64,000 bases of DNA from Breviolum minutum Mf 1.05b.01 (Eukaryota > Sar > Dinophyceae > Suessiales > Symbiodiniaceae), in NCBI GenBank assembly GCA_000507305.1, contig DF240851.1, forward strand, positions 1 to 64,000, in the 5' to 3' direction. Below are positions 1 through 11,296 of this stretch, piece after piece (position 1 is the first letter of the stretch; each line of letters opens with the position of its first letter). The position numbers were made by a program, and so were the translations under genes. The notes beneath the pieces are model-generated. The model was not told where the DNA came from. It ran no database searches and saw only the letters and a program-made list of their open reading frames with translations.

Positions 1-965
1 AAATTGAGAGTGCAGACCAGGATGATTGATGGATGTTAGTCGGCACTGTCAAAATCAGGGTGCTGGTCTGCAACACACGAAAGTTCCCTGACCAACCCTG
101 TGCAAGAAGGTACCGTGTTTGTCTTGGTTTTCGTTTTTTTTCTCTTGTCTTTTGGAGTCGAGCGGCTAGCCGTGTGTAAAAACCTTCGTTTTTTTCCTGC
201 AGCTGCATACTCACATACTCAATTTTTTTGGGGGTTGTAATCTCGGATCAACTTGCACAAAATAGCCTAAAAGGATCTCAGAAATGAAGGTTGCGTCATT
301 TATGCTTGGCGAGAGGAAAGGGTTTTCAATCTGAGTTTTGCATGGGTTGGTACTGCAAGCTGTCTCGTGCCGCAGCACGTTTACTCAAGAAGGATGCATC
401 GTTGAATCGCTCAGTCAAGATGCTATATCATGACTGGAGGCTGAGAAATCCTGAGACCTTTTGGACATAACAGGCGTTTTCAACGTGCTTAACTTGCTAA
501 GCTGTCAGGAGTTGTCAAGCTGGCCACCAAAGACTCTCAGGTGTGGTTGAGATAGGAATTTCTTGTTGGGGTTCCAAAATGATTTCTTTTATTCCAAGCT
601 CCCTGGTGAGGCCGTGGGAAAAGTGAGCTTCAGACCATTTTTCACTATCTTAAGCGAATGCAAAAGCAATGGAGACTGGTTTCTTGGCCGAAGGAGGATC
701 TGAGAATCCACCAAGCTGAAGTTGAATGCCAACACCCAGGTCGCAAAAATCCATGAAAATTAAATTCAACTTTGAAAGATTCCGCACGTTTTGGATGGGT
801 TTTGGAATTTTGGCCACTGTCATTACCTACTTTAATCTTGAAAAATCAGCTTTGAAATTTTTTAGGTGAAATTGGACGGCATTTTGCATGAACCATAAGC
901 ACTACCATATAATACCTAAGTGCATCTTGCAGAGGATTATGACTCTTCTCTGGTTCAGAGGTTCA

Positions 966-1063
966 GAGAATTTACACAGCAATGGAAAATGGAGCCTTTG
1001 AAGATGTGTTTCCTATTAAACATGGGGATATTCCAGCCAGCTATGTGAGTTTACTAGAGGGTA
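966..1063. repeat. Dispersed palindromic element, family 3, copy 1
   Basis: The segment containing tggaaaatgga, then cctattaaacatgggg, then ctatgtgagtttactagagggt is similar to 15586-15684. The second copy has clearer inverted ends (accctggtaaactgacatgg against ctacgtgagtttaccagagggt), so both look like copies of one short non-autonomous element. This copy's left end is more decayed. Confidence 0.55.
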
Positions 1064-1131
1064 CAAGTATATCTATATAGTTATACATTTAGTTCAGATT
1101 CTTCCTGGCTTTGCCATCAGGTGGCATCCCA

Positions 1132-1164
1132 TCCCAACTATCCCAACTATCCCAACTATCCCAA
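1132..1164. repeat. 10-bp tandem repeat
   Basis: The unit tcccaactat occurs three times in succession, followed by a partial fourth copy. It is a plain tandem array with no coding meaning visible. Confidence 0.85.
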
Positions 1165-1803
1165 GTCCATTTAGACCAAGGTTCAGGTCTTTGCAGGTTT
1201 TGCAACACATTCGTCGTCAAGGCAGGCAGTTTTTTAACCCGTCAGATCCAAACCGACCAAACCAAACCTGAGCTTCCAAAGGCCATCAGTTTAAACAGGC
1301 CATCCGTAAAGGACTGCTACTACTAAACGTGCAAATCGATTTCAAGATCTTCCTGAAAAAATGAAGATCGGATGCACATGTCCAGATGATTAAAATTATC
1401 GCAGCCAGCATCTTGGCGTAAGGTCCTCTCAGGCTGTCGTGACTTTCTAAAAGCAACAAACAACTCCAAAGATATACTGTAAATTGTACATATACGTATA
1501 CATATACATATGTAAGACACACCTTTGGGCATATATCTAAACATATGTATAGGATTTTTTTTCTTTGTCTCTACCCGTTTTGTTTTTTTTAAAGAACGGC
1601 CAGGCTTGCAGCTCAGCACGGTGCCTTCTACAATGGCCTTGGCCTCCTGTGCGGGCGGTAGTGGAGATGGTACTCCTGTACCACGCATGCGCGGTGAAAT
1701 GCCCAAGCGTGCGCAATGGAGATGGGCTGTTGGGAGACATAGCTGGGCGCAGATTTGTTGAAGATTTTTGAGGCCTTGGAACCTGATTCAAGTTGTGAAC
1801 TTG

Positions 1804-1833
1804 TTGGTGACCTCCAACTAAGGAGGTCACCAA
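1804..1833. repeat. Perfect 12-bp inverted repeat (hairpin)
   Basis: ttggtgacctcc and its exact reverse complement ggaggtcaccaa flank a 6-base loop (aactaa). It could be the remnant of a palindromic mobile element or a structured RNA; no gene lies next to it. Confidence 0.8.
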
Positions 1834-2085
1834 TAACTGGAATGGTAACTTAACCATCCCAAAAAGGTCACAAAGAATTGCCAAGTGTAGATTTTGGAAG
1901 GAGTTCTGTTTTTTTGGCTCTTGGAAAAGGTCAGTTGTAGGTTCTATTTGAAGCGTTTGTTCAACCACTTGGCACATTCATGCAGGTCGGATTTGGATTA
2001 GTCAGACTGCTTTTATTCTTGGAACTTTTGAGTAACAAGAGACCTGGGATGTAAACGATGCCCCCTCCGAACATGTCCATTTCTC

Positions 2086-2153
2086 AGCTGCACATAGATA
2101 CCCAACCATTTCTCATAAGGGGGTTAACCCTATAACCCTGTCTATGTGCAGCT
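2086..2153. repeat. 13-bp inverted repeat around a 42-bp centre
   Basis: agctgcacataga (2086-2098) is matched by tctatgtgcagct (2141-2153). The centre holds a further small palindrome (gggttaaccc). The size and layout resemble a short foldback element. Confidence 0.75.
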
Positions 2154-2474
2154 AAGTTTAAGGGTGTGCACCGACTCCATTCGCCCAAGGTCCAGCTTTT
2201 GGGGAGCATGCGCCAAGCGCAGCTGGAGACCAATCTATTTGCTTGGCCCGGGGTGCCAAGCGTTGGGGCGGGTTGTTGGGATTCCCCAAAAAACCACGAA
2301 AAGGGATCAAAACGAAAATAGGGATCACAAGGAGACCAAAGCAGAAAGGAAAGATAGCATGAAGAACAGGAAGGAAAGACTCAAAGATGAGAAGCAATGA
2401 GAAGGAAGACATGGTAAGACAGAAGAAAGGGAGGGATGAAAGAACAAAAGGAAAAACGGAGGAAGAGAAGGAAG

Positions 2475-2495
2475 GCAACAACAGCAACAACAACA

Positions 2496-2526
<31 letters not shown>

Positions 2527-2609
2527 AATCGACGACGACCACAACAACAACAATAACAACAACACCTGCAGCAGCAGCAACACCAACACCAACAACAGCA
2601 ACAGTAACA

Positions 2610-2640
<31 letters not shown>

Positions 2641-2728
2641 CAGCAACAGCAAAAGCAACAGCAGCAACAGCAACAGCAAGAGCTACAGCTACAGCAAGAG
2701 CTACAGCTACAGCAACAACAGCAAACAT
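2475..2728. repeat. Trinucleotide microsatellite (CAA/GAC/CAG mixed)
   Basis: Long run of imperfect trinucleotides: CAA and CAG units with a nearly pure GAC block at about 2497-2525, ending in CAG-rich units and the hexamer-like agctac. All six frames stay open for over 80 codons because of the composition, giving poly-Asn/Ser, poly-Thr/Ala, poly-Leu and poly-Cys. I therefore do not call a protein here. Confidence 0.9.
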
Positions 2729-2849
2729 CGGCATAACACATCGTGTTGGGAGGGAGACTGGCAGTCGCTTTGTGAAATGGCCTAATTAATTGCAGGCACA
2801 CGGCTCAAATCAACCTTCATAGGTCAAAGAAGCATCGAAACCTGACGCA

Positions 2850-3999
2850 ATGGTGAGCTCATACTCTTTCATTGGAGCTGGCTGCGTGTTGGCGCAGTTG
2901 GTGCCTTTGTTCTTGGGATCTCTTCAGCCCTTGGGAGCAATGTGGGCTTGGACGCAGGCTAGGCCCCAGAGCCGGGTGAGAACAGGTCCGTTAGACCTGG
3001 AGATGTTTCACAGTTTTTTTTTTTCGGTGGCATGTGTTTGTTAGATGAGAGTTGTTGTTTTTTTGAGCATACTTTTTTTGAAAGTTAGTTTAGTACAACT
3101 AAAGTTAGGTGGCAAATTTCATAGACCAACTTCTTAAGTTTCTATCATTTCAAGGCAGTGAAACGTTACCTGAGCAGGGACCGATGTGCTCCTCCATAAA
3201 TCCTTCAGCTTGGACCTTTGATGGTGCGACCACTCTTGCAGCAGGCGTTTTTTTCAGGGGGGGTTCAAAATGGTGATGGTACGTATGGCCATAAAGTGGG
3301 GCAAAAATGCAGTTTTCTTTCAAAAAAAGCGGGTGAATTCATGATGAAGGATGGTGAATCTGGATCATATTTCATCCAACCTGTTTGTTTTCTGGAAATG
3401 ATCCATGGCCAAACCCGCGACTGATGCACTACTTCAGTCTCACTTTTGGAGAGACATTTGTGAGTGAGGATCAATCCCCCACAACTTTAAAATGATAGCA
3501 ACAGGGACCAACAGAAAGTCGAGCGTTCATTTGAATCGAAGCTCAAGTTTCGAAACACCCACTTGAAGAAGGATAGGTTTCCTACAAGCCCAAGATCGCA
3601 ACATAGGAATCTGATTGTGCAGAACATATCAGATAGATACAACCAGAGATGGGCGAGATAAACAGGCGTTTTTGTGGCAATTCAGGGAATGAACCCGTAA
3701 GGTTCACTTCTGGAAGCTAGAATGTCCTGAATTTCAACCTTGTGGTTATATTCAGTTGCTTCAACTTAGAGACTTACTTCAACATTCTCTGAGTTGGCTT
3801 CGGCTAGCAGCTAGGTGCTTCTGCCACCGTCACTTGCATCAGTGGTGCCACGCCCAGCACTACCACTGTGACTTGTCCCTCCAGTACTGGTGTCAAGGGC
3901 ACCGACAATGACAACGGCTGGTGGGGCCCCTGCGGCTATGGCAGCACTGCTTGTGCCAGCAACCGTGAAGTTGGAGATGCGGATTATTGCGAGCCTTAA
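2850..3999 (+). CDS. Possible two-exon small secreted Cys-containing protein
   Basis: Exon 1 (2850-2975) starts at ATG and encodes a hydrophobic, signal-like N-terminus (MVSSYSFIGAGCVLAQLVPL and on), ending at the strong donor GTGAGA in phase 0. Exon 2 (3811-3999) starts after an AG acceptor in the same phase. It encodes a Ser/Thr-rich stretch with five cysteines (TVTCISGATPS; GWWGPCGYGSTACAS) and ends at TAA. The product would be about 104 residues. Signal-like start plus Cys and Gly/Trp content suggests an extracellular or surface protein, but I recognise no family. The 835-bp intron could hide further exons. The opposite strand is also open over exon 2, so strand choice rests on the splice sites. 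Confidence 0.38.
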
Positions 4000-4230
4000 A
4001 CTTTTTTGAAATTGGATGATCTTGGGATGAGAAAGCTGGCTTCTCAATGGATGCACATGATCTACAATCTACAATACAATACACCATAGGGATGAATGGG
4101 ATTCTCACAACATACACGTACATACTGGACACAAAACATATTGCAAGTTCTGCAGTCTTCACATCACACATATCATCAGCTTGACCCAACCGAGGGTACG
4201 ACCGCCTCAACAACCTCAGCAAGCTCCTCA

Positions 4231-4300
4231 ACCTCAGCCGCCATGACAGTCTCCACCTCAGCCGCCATGACAGTCTCTACCTCAACCGCCATGACAGTGG
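4231..4300 (+). repeat. 24-bp tandem repeat in a Ser/Thr-rich ORF
   Basis: Three copies of a unit built on acctcagccgccatgacagt. The surrounding ORF (4096-4347) reads as repeats of TSAAMTVS followed by a short hydrophobic tail. It follows the stop of the 2850-3999 model and has no clear splice sites, so I call only the repeat and leave coding status open. Confidence 0.6.
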
Positions 4301-5471
4301 TAGTCGGTTTGGGCTCCGTGATGGCCGCAACTTTTCAGCTCATCTGATTCGAAGCAAAGCTTCGAATTACGCAGCCTGCCTTAGGACCCTTCGACATGTG
4401 AGATGTAGCAAGCTCACTTAAGAACGCATTAGGATTCAGCCACAATTTCTGGTTTGCAAGACACCAATTTTCCGTTTCAGTGATGAAAGGAAGGGTCATT
4501 TTCTTTTTGGGCAACCTGTCTCAGCACAAAGAGACTGAGCGATTTTCTGAGCCAAACTGAGATTCAGCCAAGCTGGATCAAAGAGAGCGTGGCAACAATG
4601 ATTCGCTTCATTTTGTCTATGGCCGATCCTTTACATGCTTGAGGTTGACGAGCGAGATCAAAAAAAGGTCCCAATCTCACAAAACTACTGCGCATCACTG
4701 GGGAACAATCATGATTCAACACACACTTCTATACCCTAAGAATCCAAACCCATTCTTATAGGATTGATGGTTCCAATCCCCAGAGTAGGATTCTAGGTGT
4801 AATCCCTTCCGACGTGCCTGGAGTTCACTTCTGCTGCTAGGAGTGCTTGTGTCTCCTCCTGTGAAAAGTCACAGCTAAGTCCGACATCTCGGAGGTTCAC
4901 TTGTTTGTTTTGTTTGTTTTTTGGAGGTACTTTACAAAACAGATGTAAACAGATCCAATTGCGTATAAAAAACCACTGATTTCTTGGAAGTTGATTTCGG
5001 GGGATTGATGTGTGATGAAGTTTTGATTCGTGATTCATGAGGTTTTTTCAGTTGAAACATCCACAAAGCGCCCTGCGCTGCTGAGGTTCGAGCAATTCTC
5101 TTTATGGTCGGGCTCCCTTTTGGGCAACTTTTTTTCGGAGATTTTCCGAAGGATAGAACATGGATGTAATCGTTATGAAACTGATTTGAATCTTGGTATA
5201 GTATCAGTTGGAACCAAAATTGGTGAAGGTGAATTTTTCCATACATTTTTGTTGTTTTTTTCACCAAGTCCCTAAAAGAGGCAAGTGGACCACTTGCAGA
5301 AAAGAAGACGGGGAGTTGAGAGTCCACTGATCTTTCTGAGTCCACTGATCCGAAGGTTTCAACTTGAATATGTTGAAAAATGATCCATCATCAAAACCAG
5401 CATATCATGCAAGGATTTAACGATGTGCCAAACAGCACATCAAATCTTAAAAAAAAAACAAAGTTTCTAAG

Positions 5472-8400
5472 GTGATCTATGGCCATTGGGTCTACAGTTT
5501 CTGGCAGATGCTTGTAGCGATGCTTGTGGCACCCATGTGGTCCCAAGCAGTGCTGTACGGAGACCTGAAATCTCAAAGTTTTTTTTTCCAGTGGCCACCT
5601 CCTTTGGTCCCCGAGGCCATGGCCTGTTGCGAAAAAGCACGGCGTGGCCAGTGGGACCGGGGAGTTCTGGGATCAGCTTGAGGTCATGACTGAAGTTGAG
5701 ATTCATATATCATAGATTGGTAGATTGGTAGACTGGTAGATGTTGCCTTTGACACTTTCAAAATTTTAGGACCGTATCATTCATCCCATCAAATTGCTTG
5801 TTGTTTTGTGGCCTGCAGGACAAGGCTATTCATCTTCTACAAGAGATGTTGGGAGATCTCAGCGTTTACGGCGTGGCGTTTTTTGTTGTCCAAAAAATCC
5901 TCCCATTTTCACTTGATCCAAGGCCCAGAAGCTCCGTGGAAGCCAATGTCATCAGTTTAGGAGCGGCTCTAAGCAGCTGCCAAAAGAGTTTTTGTTGGGG
6001 AAGCACCTTGGTCCGGTGACCCGGAACATTTTGATGGTGATGGGATGAGGAACATGATGACCAAGTATGTACAATATATATATATATATAAACATGTATG
6101 TATGTATGCATGAACTATATATATATACATATGTAACGGGTTCTTTTTTTTAAGCGTGACTTGCCAGAAGTTTTTCCATTCACAAGAATTCAAGGAAGTG
6201 TTTTGTATTCGAAACATCTGATGAAAGTTGAAGGACATACTATACAAAAATCATTGTTGAGATGGGAGAACCATGAACATCTGTCACAGTCTGTCAAAAT
6301 CCCCTTTGGGATTGCCAAGGAACTGTTAGGAGCTGCGAAGCAGAGCAGCTTGCAGCCCAACACGGTGGGGTGAGGGTGAGATGGTAGGGTGACGCTTGCA
6401 ATCCTGTTGGCTTGTAGAAGGATGTACTTCTGAGCTAAAAAGATGCGAGGAGGTTTCTTTCACTGAAAGTATCAAGAAAAACAAACAAACATCGATATGC
6501 ATTTGGCTAAGAAGACACCAACTGAAAAAAGACAGGGTGAAGAGACATCAAAAGAAAGTTAGGTTTTGCCCTTGAAAGAAACACTCTCTAGACATGTTAG
6601 AACAGACCTTCACAGCACACATTTTTCCCCATAAGTATTATCACCAACCAATTTCTATCATCTTCTTGTGTTTTTTTTTTTTTCGATTTTCCGCCAGATT
6701 GTGGTGAATTCTGCCATTTCGGTGTGCGAGAAGTTCGAGTTGTGGGAAGTGGCATTGGAATTTTTGGATCCCAACTCCAGTGCTGTATCCTTTGGTGCTG
6801 CCTTGGGTGCTTTCGACCTCGGCGCCTTCGGCCTTTTTCCCATGGAAAGAAGTGATGTTGAAACTGGTGGGTTCATACGGTGAAACGGTGGCAAATATGG
6901 TGTAGTTGTAACCTAAGGATCCTGGTTTGGGAGTTTGCAGCTCTTCAGTTCTATGATGCAGCGAAGGTTGCTTCCATTGGTCTCGACCTGGTGGGGAGTC
7001 CCCACATCGGGGGAGGGGTTGGTGGCATGTCATTTATCTTGCAGCTTTTGTGTTCAATGCTGGTGATGGCATAAGACTTGGAAAGGAGAATATATCCAAA
7101 ATAGTCCAAGGATTATTTAGCAAGTTTTTTCTTGAATCCATGTTCTGCTCATGATTTTCAAAGGCTAAGGGCACCGCATCCAGGAGCTATTTTTGGCTCC
7201 AGGCAATCTTGCCACTTTGTGAGTTCCCGTGCCACCAAACCGGGGAACTTTGGCAAACAACATCAGGAAGCGAAACTTCACAGGAAAAAAATGAGAGGCC
7301 TTTCGGATCTCCGTGGAAACTACCCCAAGGTGCCGTCAGAACAGCGCGCCCTTTTGACACGTCAAAACTACACTTTGAGACCCTTGAATTCAGTTGGTGC
7401 CCTTAGCGTGCTGAAGGTCATTGATGTTTCATGGCAGCCCATTGCTGTTTTTGTGGCCACCCTACTAGCGCAGACATTGGTACATTCGAATTTCCTCTCC
7501 ATCTTGGTGCTCTTCATCTTTTTGGTGTTTCCAGTGATGGAGTTCATAGTCTTGGTGATAGGTATCGTAGCTGCTGTCATTTGGAGAGGAGTCAGATGGA
7601 AGTCAGTGATCTTTTGGACTTGGTGGCCTACCTGGAAACTCGTCCTTTGTGCATCTGCAGCTATGGTTGCTTTTACCTTTGGTGACTTTCTATGGAACAC
7701 AGCTTTCTTGCCCTTTCAGCAGATTCAACGCATGCAGGTCTATCAAAACATCAATCCACTCAATGGAAATGTCACAGGAGTTCGACTACAAGACGCCGGA
7801 GCCATTACCTTTGATCGCAATGCTGGAGTTGATCGTATGATGACTGGATGCTTAGTGGATACCACCACCTTCTGTGTAGCAGCAATTACATCTCTCACTG
7901 AGAAGGATGGGCATCTTCTTCCTTCACCGTTGACCAGCTATGATCTTTTCATGACAGGCACTGATTGTTGCGAATGTCCTGGGGAATTTCGGTGTGGAGA
8001 TTGGAACCAACCTGGCGCACAGTTAGGTGGTTTGCGAGAAACAGATCCCAGGAAGGAAAAATTCTTCAAATTGGCCACAGGGGATTTCTCCGCTACCTTC
8101 AAGAAAACTGTGAAATACCCCATCTTCCTGCAATGGCACAATGAACCTGAGGAATCACTCCACAGCTTGAAGTCCACAGCCAACTCCAATCGAGCTTTGG
8201 CGTTGATCGCCACTCCTTTTCTGATTGTGGTGCTTGTTGTGATTCTCAACGGCCTTTTGCAGCTCTTGATGTTCCTACAGATTGCAGGACCGCACAAACC
8301 ACCTACTGGCGATGGCATGCTTGGCCGTATGGGTCAAAGATTATTGCCGTCGATGTATGGCTTTCAGAGAGAAGAGCAGGAAGTGATTGGACCCGGCTCT

Positions 8401-10090
8401 GCCACCTATGTGCAATTCTGAAGCCAACGGAAACCGTGTGGGTCGCAAATGTGACGAAACCATCTGGGAGTCTCAATGCAGAAAAAAAAGCAAAAAGGCT
8501 GCCGGCCGCAACGCATTTAAAAGAAAAACATCTGCGATTGCCTGCTTTTGTGTGGTGTTTCTGGCAGTTTTTTGTTCACCTCTACTTTTCACTTCCCCCA
8601 TTTGTTTTGGCTAAAAATTCGGAAGGTGAATTTTTTGGCTTCCAGGAATTCAGCTTTATCCTCAAGCTCTGGAAATTGGCGCTGGGCCGCTGAACTCCTA
8701 GGCACGGCTTGGTGCATTTTTCTGAAAGTTCCATTTTTCCTAGAGTCGGAAAAGTTGAAACACGCATATTTTGTGGAACAGGTGGCTGGTGCAACAAGCA
8801 TGTTTGGCAAAAGATATATCTGCATATATATGTATGTATCAATTAGAACATAGATATCATCATCTATATTTCTGTACATATTATGGCCTCATTCACTTGA
8901 AACCTTTGAAACCTTTGCTATTCTCTTGATGTTCAGAGGAATGTTTCGGAATTCCCAATGTGTTGCCATGAGAAAACTAGATTTTTGGCGCTCAAAAACC
9001 GCTTTCATCTTTTCGGGTTTTTTTCACCTTTGACTCCAAAGGGAGAAGTGAACATCCGCGACATCTTTTTTGAGAAAATCGGAAATAGAATTTGAGGATT
9101 CCCAATTTGACTTATGATTTTTTCCAAGATTGGTTGAAGCAAAACTGCAGTAGTGCATTCCATGAACCTCCAAAACCATGAAAGATAAAGGTTGTGGCCA
9201 CCTAAAAGCCAGGTTGTTTACATTTTTTCCTCTAAAAATGTAGGTTTGGGGGGCCCATGGCTGTTTTTGGTTCACTTTTTCCCATTGATCAGGTCGTATG
9301 AGCTCTCCAGATGCTCTAAGCCTAGCCAGTGCCATTACAGCCTTTGCAGCAGGCGGAGCAGTGAAATCCTCATTCCGGGAAGTTGCAGACCTTTTCAAAG
9401 ACATGCCTTTTCGGAGGTATGTGCAATTGATTGAGGCGAATTCCATGGAACTTTTCAAAGATCTTCAGGAAAATTTCAAGAATTTATCGAATTTTCTTGG
9501 GGGATGCTACTGAAAATTGCAGCAACACTTGCTTTTGTATGTACAATTCCTTTTGTGGAGGGTTTTTACATCACTTCTTGAGCGCAGGCATTCAGACGGA
9601 AACCTCGGTGGAGGCAGATGGTTGGATGGGTTGAACCAGCACCACCCTGATGATTCCAAATGGAAAAAAATCGATACCTTTTTCAATACAACCAACCTAC
9701 TTGAGAGATATGCTCTGGTGATATTCCGTATTCCTGCCTGTATTTTGGGGGGACCAAGGGGGTGGGAAGTGTGCAACAGAACTGGGGTCCCAGGCACTTT
9801 TGGGCCTCCATGCTGTTCATCAGAAGTTGAAACGAATCCCTGGTGATCACAGCGGCTGCGATGCAGAAGTTTTAAAAGCCACAGGTGGGGTGATGTGGGG
9901 TGTATTTTTTTGGTTGAAAGATGTCAAAGAGAGAAAGTTTTGTTGTATATTCAGGCCCTGTTTTTCAACATCTTTGTTGGCCAACAGTTGTTGGGAGGAA
10001 AAAACCCCAGGCCGCGCTGGCCGTTGGCAGCAGAGCCTGCAAATCTTGGAGGAAGCCGCAGCAAAGATCCGGCCCATGCCCGGGATTGCA
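5472..10090 (+). CDS. Pentatricopeptide-repeat (PPR) protein, multi-exon, incomplete model
   Basis: PPR proteins bind organellar RNA through arrays of about 35-residue helical hairpins. Exons supported: 5472-5554 (DLWPLGLQFLADACSDACG), 5819-6019 (AIHLLQEM; ANVISLGAALSSCQK), 6320-6364 (ELLGAAKQSSLQPNT), 6698-6866 (VVNSAISVCEKFELWEVALE), 6941-6990 (ALQFYDAAKVASIGLDLV), 9293-9416 (PDALSLASAITAFAAGG), 9794-9884, and 10011 to about 10090 (GRAGRWQQSLQILEEAA). These match the dinoflagellate PPR pattern 'NaaISaCeK..qWe.AL.lL'. Codon phase agrees across 6364/6698, 6866/6941 and 9884/10011. It does not agree between 6990 and 9293 or 9416 and 9794, so exons are missing. An intronless gene sits in the 6991-9292 gap. 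The frame around 5592-5681 (AMACCEKARRGQW) is also PPR-like but joins poorly. Start and stop are not identified. Confidence 0.62.
7185..7202 (+). other. Possible relict dinoflagellate spliced-leader sequence
   Basis: agctatttttggctccag resembles the 3' part of the dinoflagellate spliced leader (AGCCATTTTGGCTCAAG), with one inserted T and two mismatches. It lies 88 bp upstream of the ATG of an intronless gene. That is where a retroposed, trans-spliced mRNA would leave it. The match is short and could be chance. Confidence 0.4.
7291..8421 (+). CDS. Intronless polytopic membrane protein, family unknown
   Basis: A single open frame of 376 codons, by far the longest clean coding stretch with the oxygenase gene. 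The first in-frame ATG after a basic 5' stretch is at 7291 (MRGLSDLRGNYPKVPS). Hydrophobic segments lie at roughly residues 49-66, 68-98 (probably two passes), 115-132 and 302-330. A soluble loop of about 170 residues between the third or fourth and the last carries a Cys-rich motif, TDCCECPGEFRCGDW (about 224-238), which may form disulfides. The C-terminal 45 residues are hydrophilic. I do not recognise a named family. The lack of introns, unlike every neighbour, the nesting inside a PPR-gene intron on the same strand and the upstream leader-like sequence suggest a retrogene. The frame is intact, so it may be functional. Confidence 0.85.
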   Translation: MRGLSDLRGNYPKVPSEQRALLTRQNYTLRPLNSVGALSVLKVIDVSWQPIAVFVATLLAQTLVHSNFLSILVLFIFLVFPVMEFIVLVIGIVAAVIWRGVRWKSVIFWTWWPTWKLVLCASAAMVAFTFGDFLWNTAFLPFQQIQRMQVYQNINPLNGNVTGVRLQDAGAITFDRNAGVDRMMTGCLVDTTTFCVAAITSLTEKDGHLLPSPLTSYDLFMTGTDCCECPGEFRCGDWNQPGAQLGGLRETDPRKEKFFKLATGDFSATFKKTVKYPIFLQWHNEPEESLHSLKSTANSNRALALIATPFLIVVLVVILNGLLQLLMFLQIAGPHKPPTGDGMLGRMGQRLLPSMYGFQREEQEVIGPGSATYVQF

Positions 10091-10680
10091 GGCACCGGCA
10101 GGGAAAGATGGGAAATGATGAGTTTAGAGCATTGGTGACAGAAAAACCATTGAGTGTGGGTGTTTTTCATATGGGGAAAGTCTTTCCAAATGATGACATT
10201 TTCCGGAAATTGTTTTTTTTTACATACTTCAATCAGACTGAGTTGAAAGGTTGGAGATTTAGAGGAATTTGCAGCTATATATATATATATCTATATTATG
10301 TATATTAATTTTATTATATTTAGAGCCCTTTCTGGGAATCCTCCAAAAAATAAGCAGTATTTATATAATGCGCTGAAACTATCAGTTTTTTCTCCGAAAA
10401 AGTGTCAATCCCGGACGGAGAAATCTTAGGGCATCTGCCATTGGAGACCCTTGGACCCTGTAGGTGTCCTGCGCGCATCTCTGCTTTGGAATCAAGCTGC
10501 CTGGTCTTGCGAGGCAAATTTTTTTGGACGCCTGTGCCTTATGCCCAAGAGACAACAACGTCAACAACACTAGTACCAGCACCAGCACCACCAACATTAA
10601 CATAACCTAAAGAGCTCTAACCCTTTCCATGAAAACCATTTCTTCCACATAAACCCCAACAACCATCTTCAGGGTGAAAC

Positions 10681-10887
10681 TTGAAACCATCGATCTCGAG
10701 ACCGGGGCATTCCAAAAAAATTCAACCAACCCGGCCGTTTGTGTTGCCGGAAACATCCACGGCCTTTGCCTCACAAAAAAGTCTTGGGATTTGGCCAGGC
10801 CTCTTGGCAACCTGCCCGGCCTTTGCCCAAAGCTTTGGCGAAGTCCGAGCTGCTTTTGCCTTTTTGAAGGCCAGGGGCCAGGGGTGA
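10681..10887 (+). CDS. PPR-like exon candidate
   Basis: The frame reads STAFASQKSLGIWPGLLATC and then SFGEVRAAFAFLKARGQ, which has the helical character of PPR repeats (A..fgev..AF.fLk). It may be a late exon of the PPR gene that ends upstream near 10090. A donor-like GTGACG follows at about 10887. Another frame is also open across the same bases, and the exon's phase could not be tied to a neighbour. Confidence 0.3.
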   Translation: MKPSISRPGHSKKIQPTRPFVLPETSTAFASQKSLGIWPGLLATCPAFAQSFGEVRAAFAFLKARGQG

Positions 10888-11296
10888 CGGCTTGTTTGGA
10901 GCTGTTTGGTAAAGGGTAAGTGCTAAGTGGTGTGGTAACTACTGGAGAGTTCATTTGCAAGCTACAAGTACGTTATTTATTAGCTGCTAACTGTGAAAAT
11001 AGGTCTAAATCTAGGTGGTGTTAAGGATTTGGGAACACAAAACAAGCAACATCACCAAACCATACCATTTCACGTACAGTTGAGGAGATGTTTGTTTGGT
11101 GTGTACCTGTCAACGCCGGGACGCACCACGACATGCGACCATTAAACATCTCAACATTGCTTCGTTTCGCCGAATCATCTCTGGGCACCATGTTTTTGAT
11201 TCTTTTGTGTGTACATGTATATTTATATATATATATATAGACATGCTATGACTGTGGCTTGGAATACCCAAAAACTCCCAAGACTTTGTGTTCAAG

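Larger units (their letters stand above)
1..2849. other. No supported gene; repeat-bearing non-coding DNA
   Basis: No stretch here combines coding-like composition with plausible splice sites in a consistent phase. ORFs of 70-170 codons exist on both strands but are low-complexity, such as poly-Leu or poly-Cys readings of the trinucleotide tract near 2.5 kb. The region holds a dispersed palindromic element (966-1063), a 10-bp tandem repeat, two inverted repeats and a long trinucleotide microsatellite, each listed separately. Confidence 0.5.

Noticed and set aside
2158-2801. Overlapping ORFs of 117-173 codons rich in Leu, Cys, Val, Thr or Asn
   Set aside because: All are readings of one trinucleotide microsatellite in different frames; none has normal composition or splice context.
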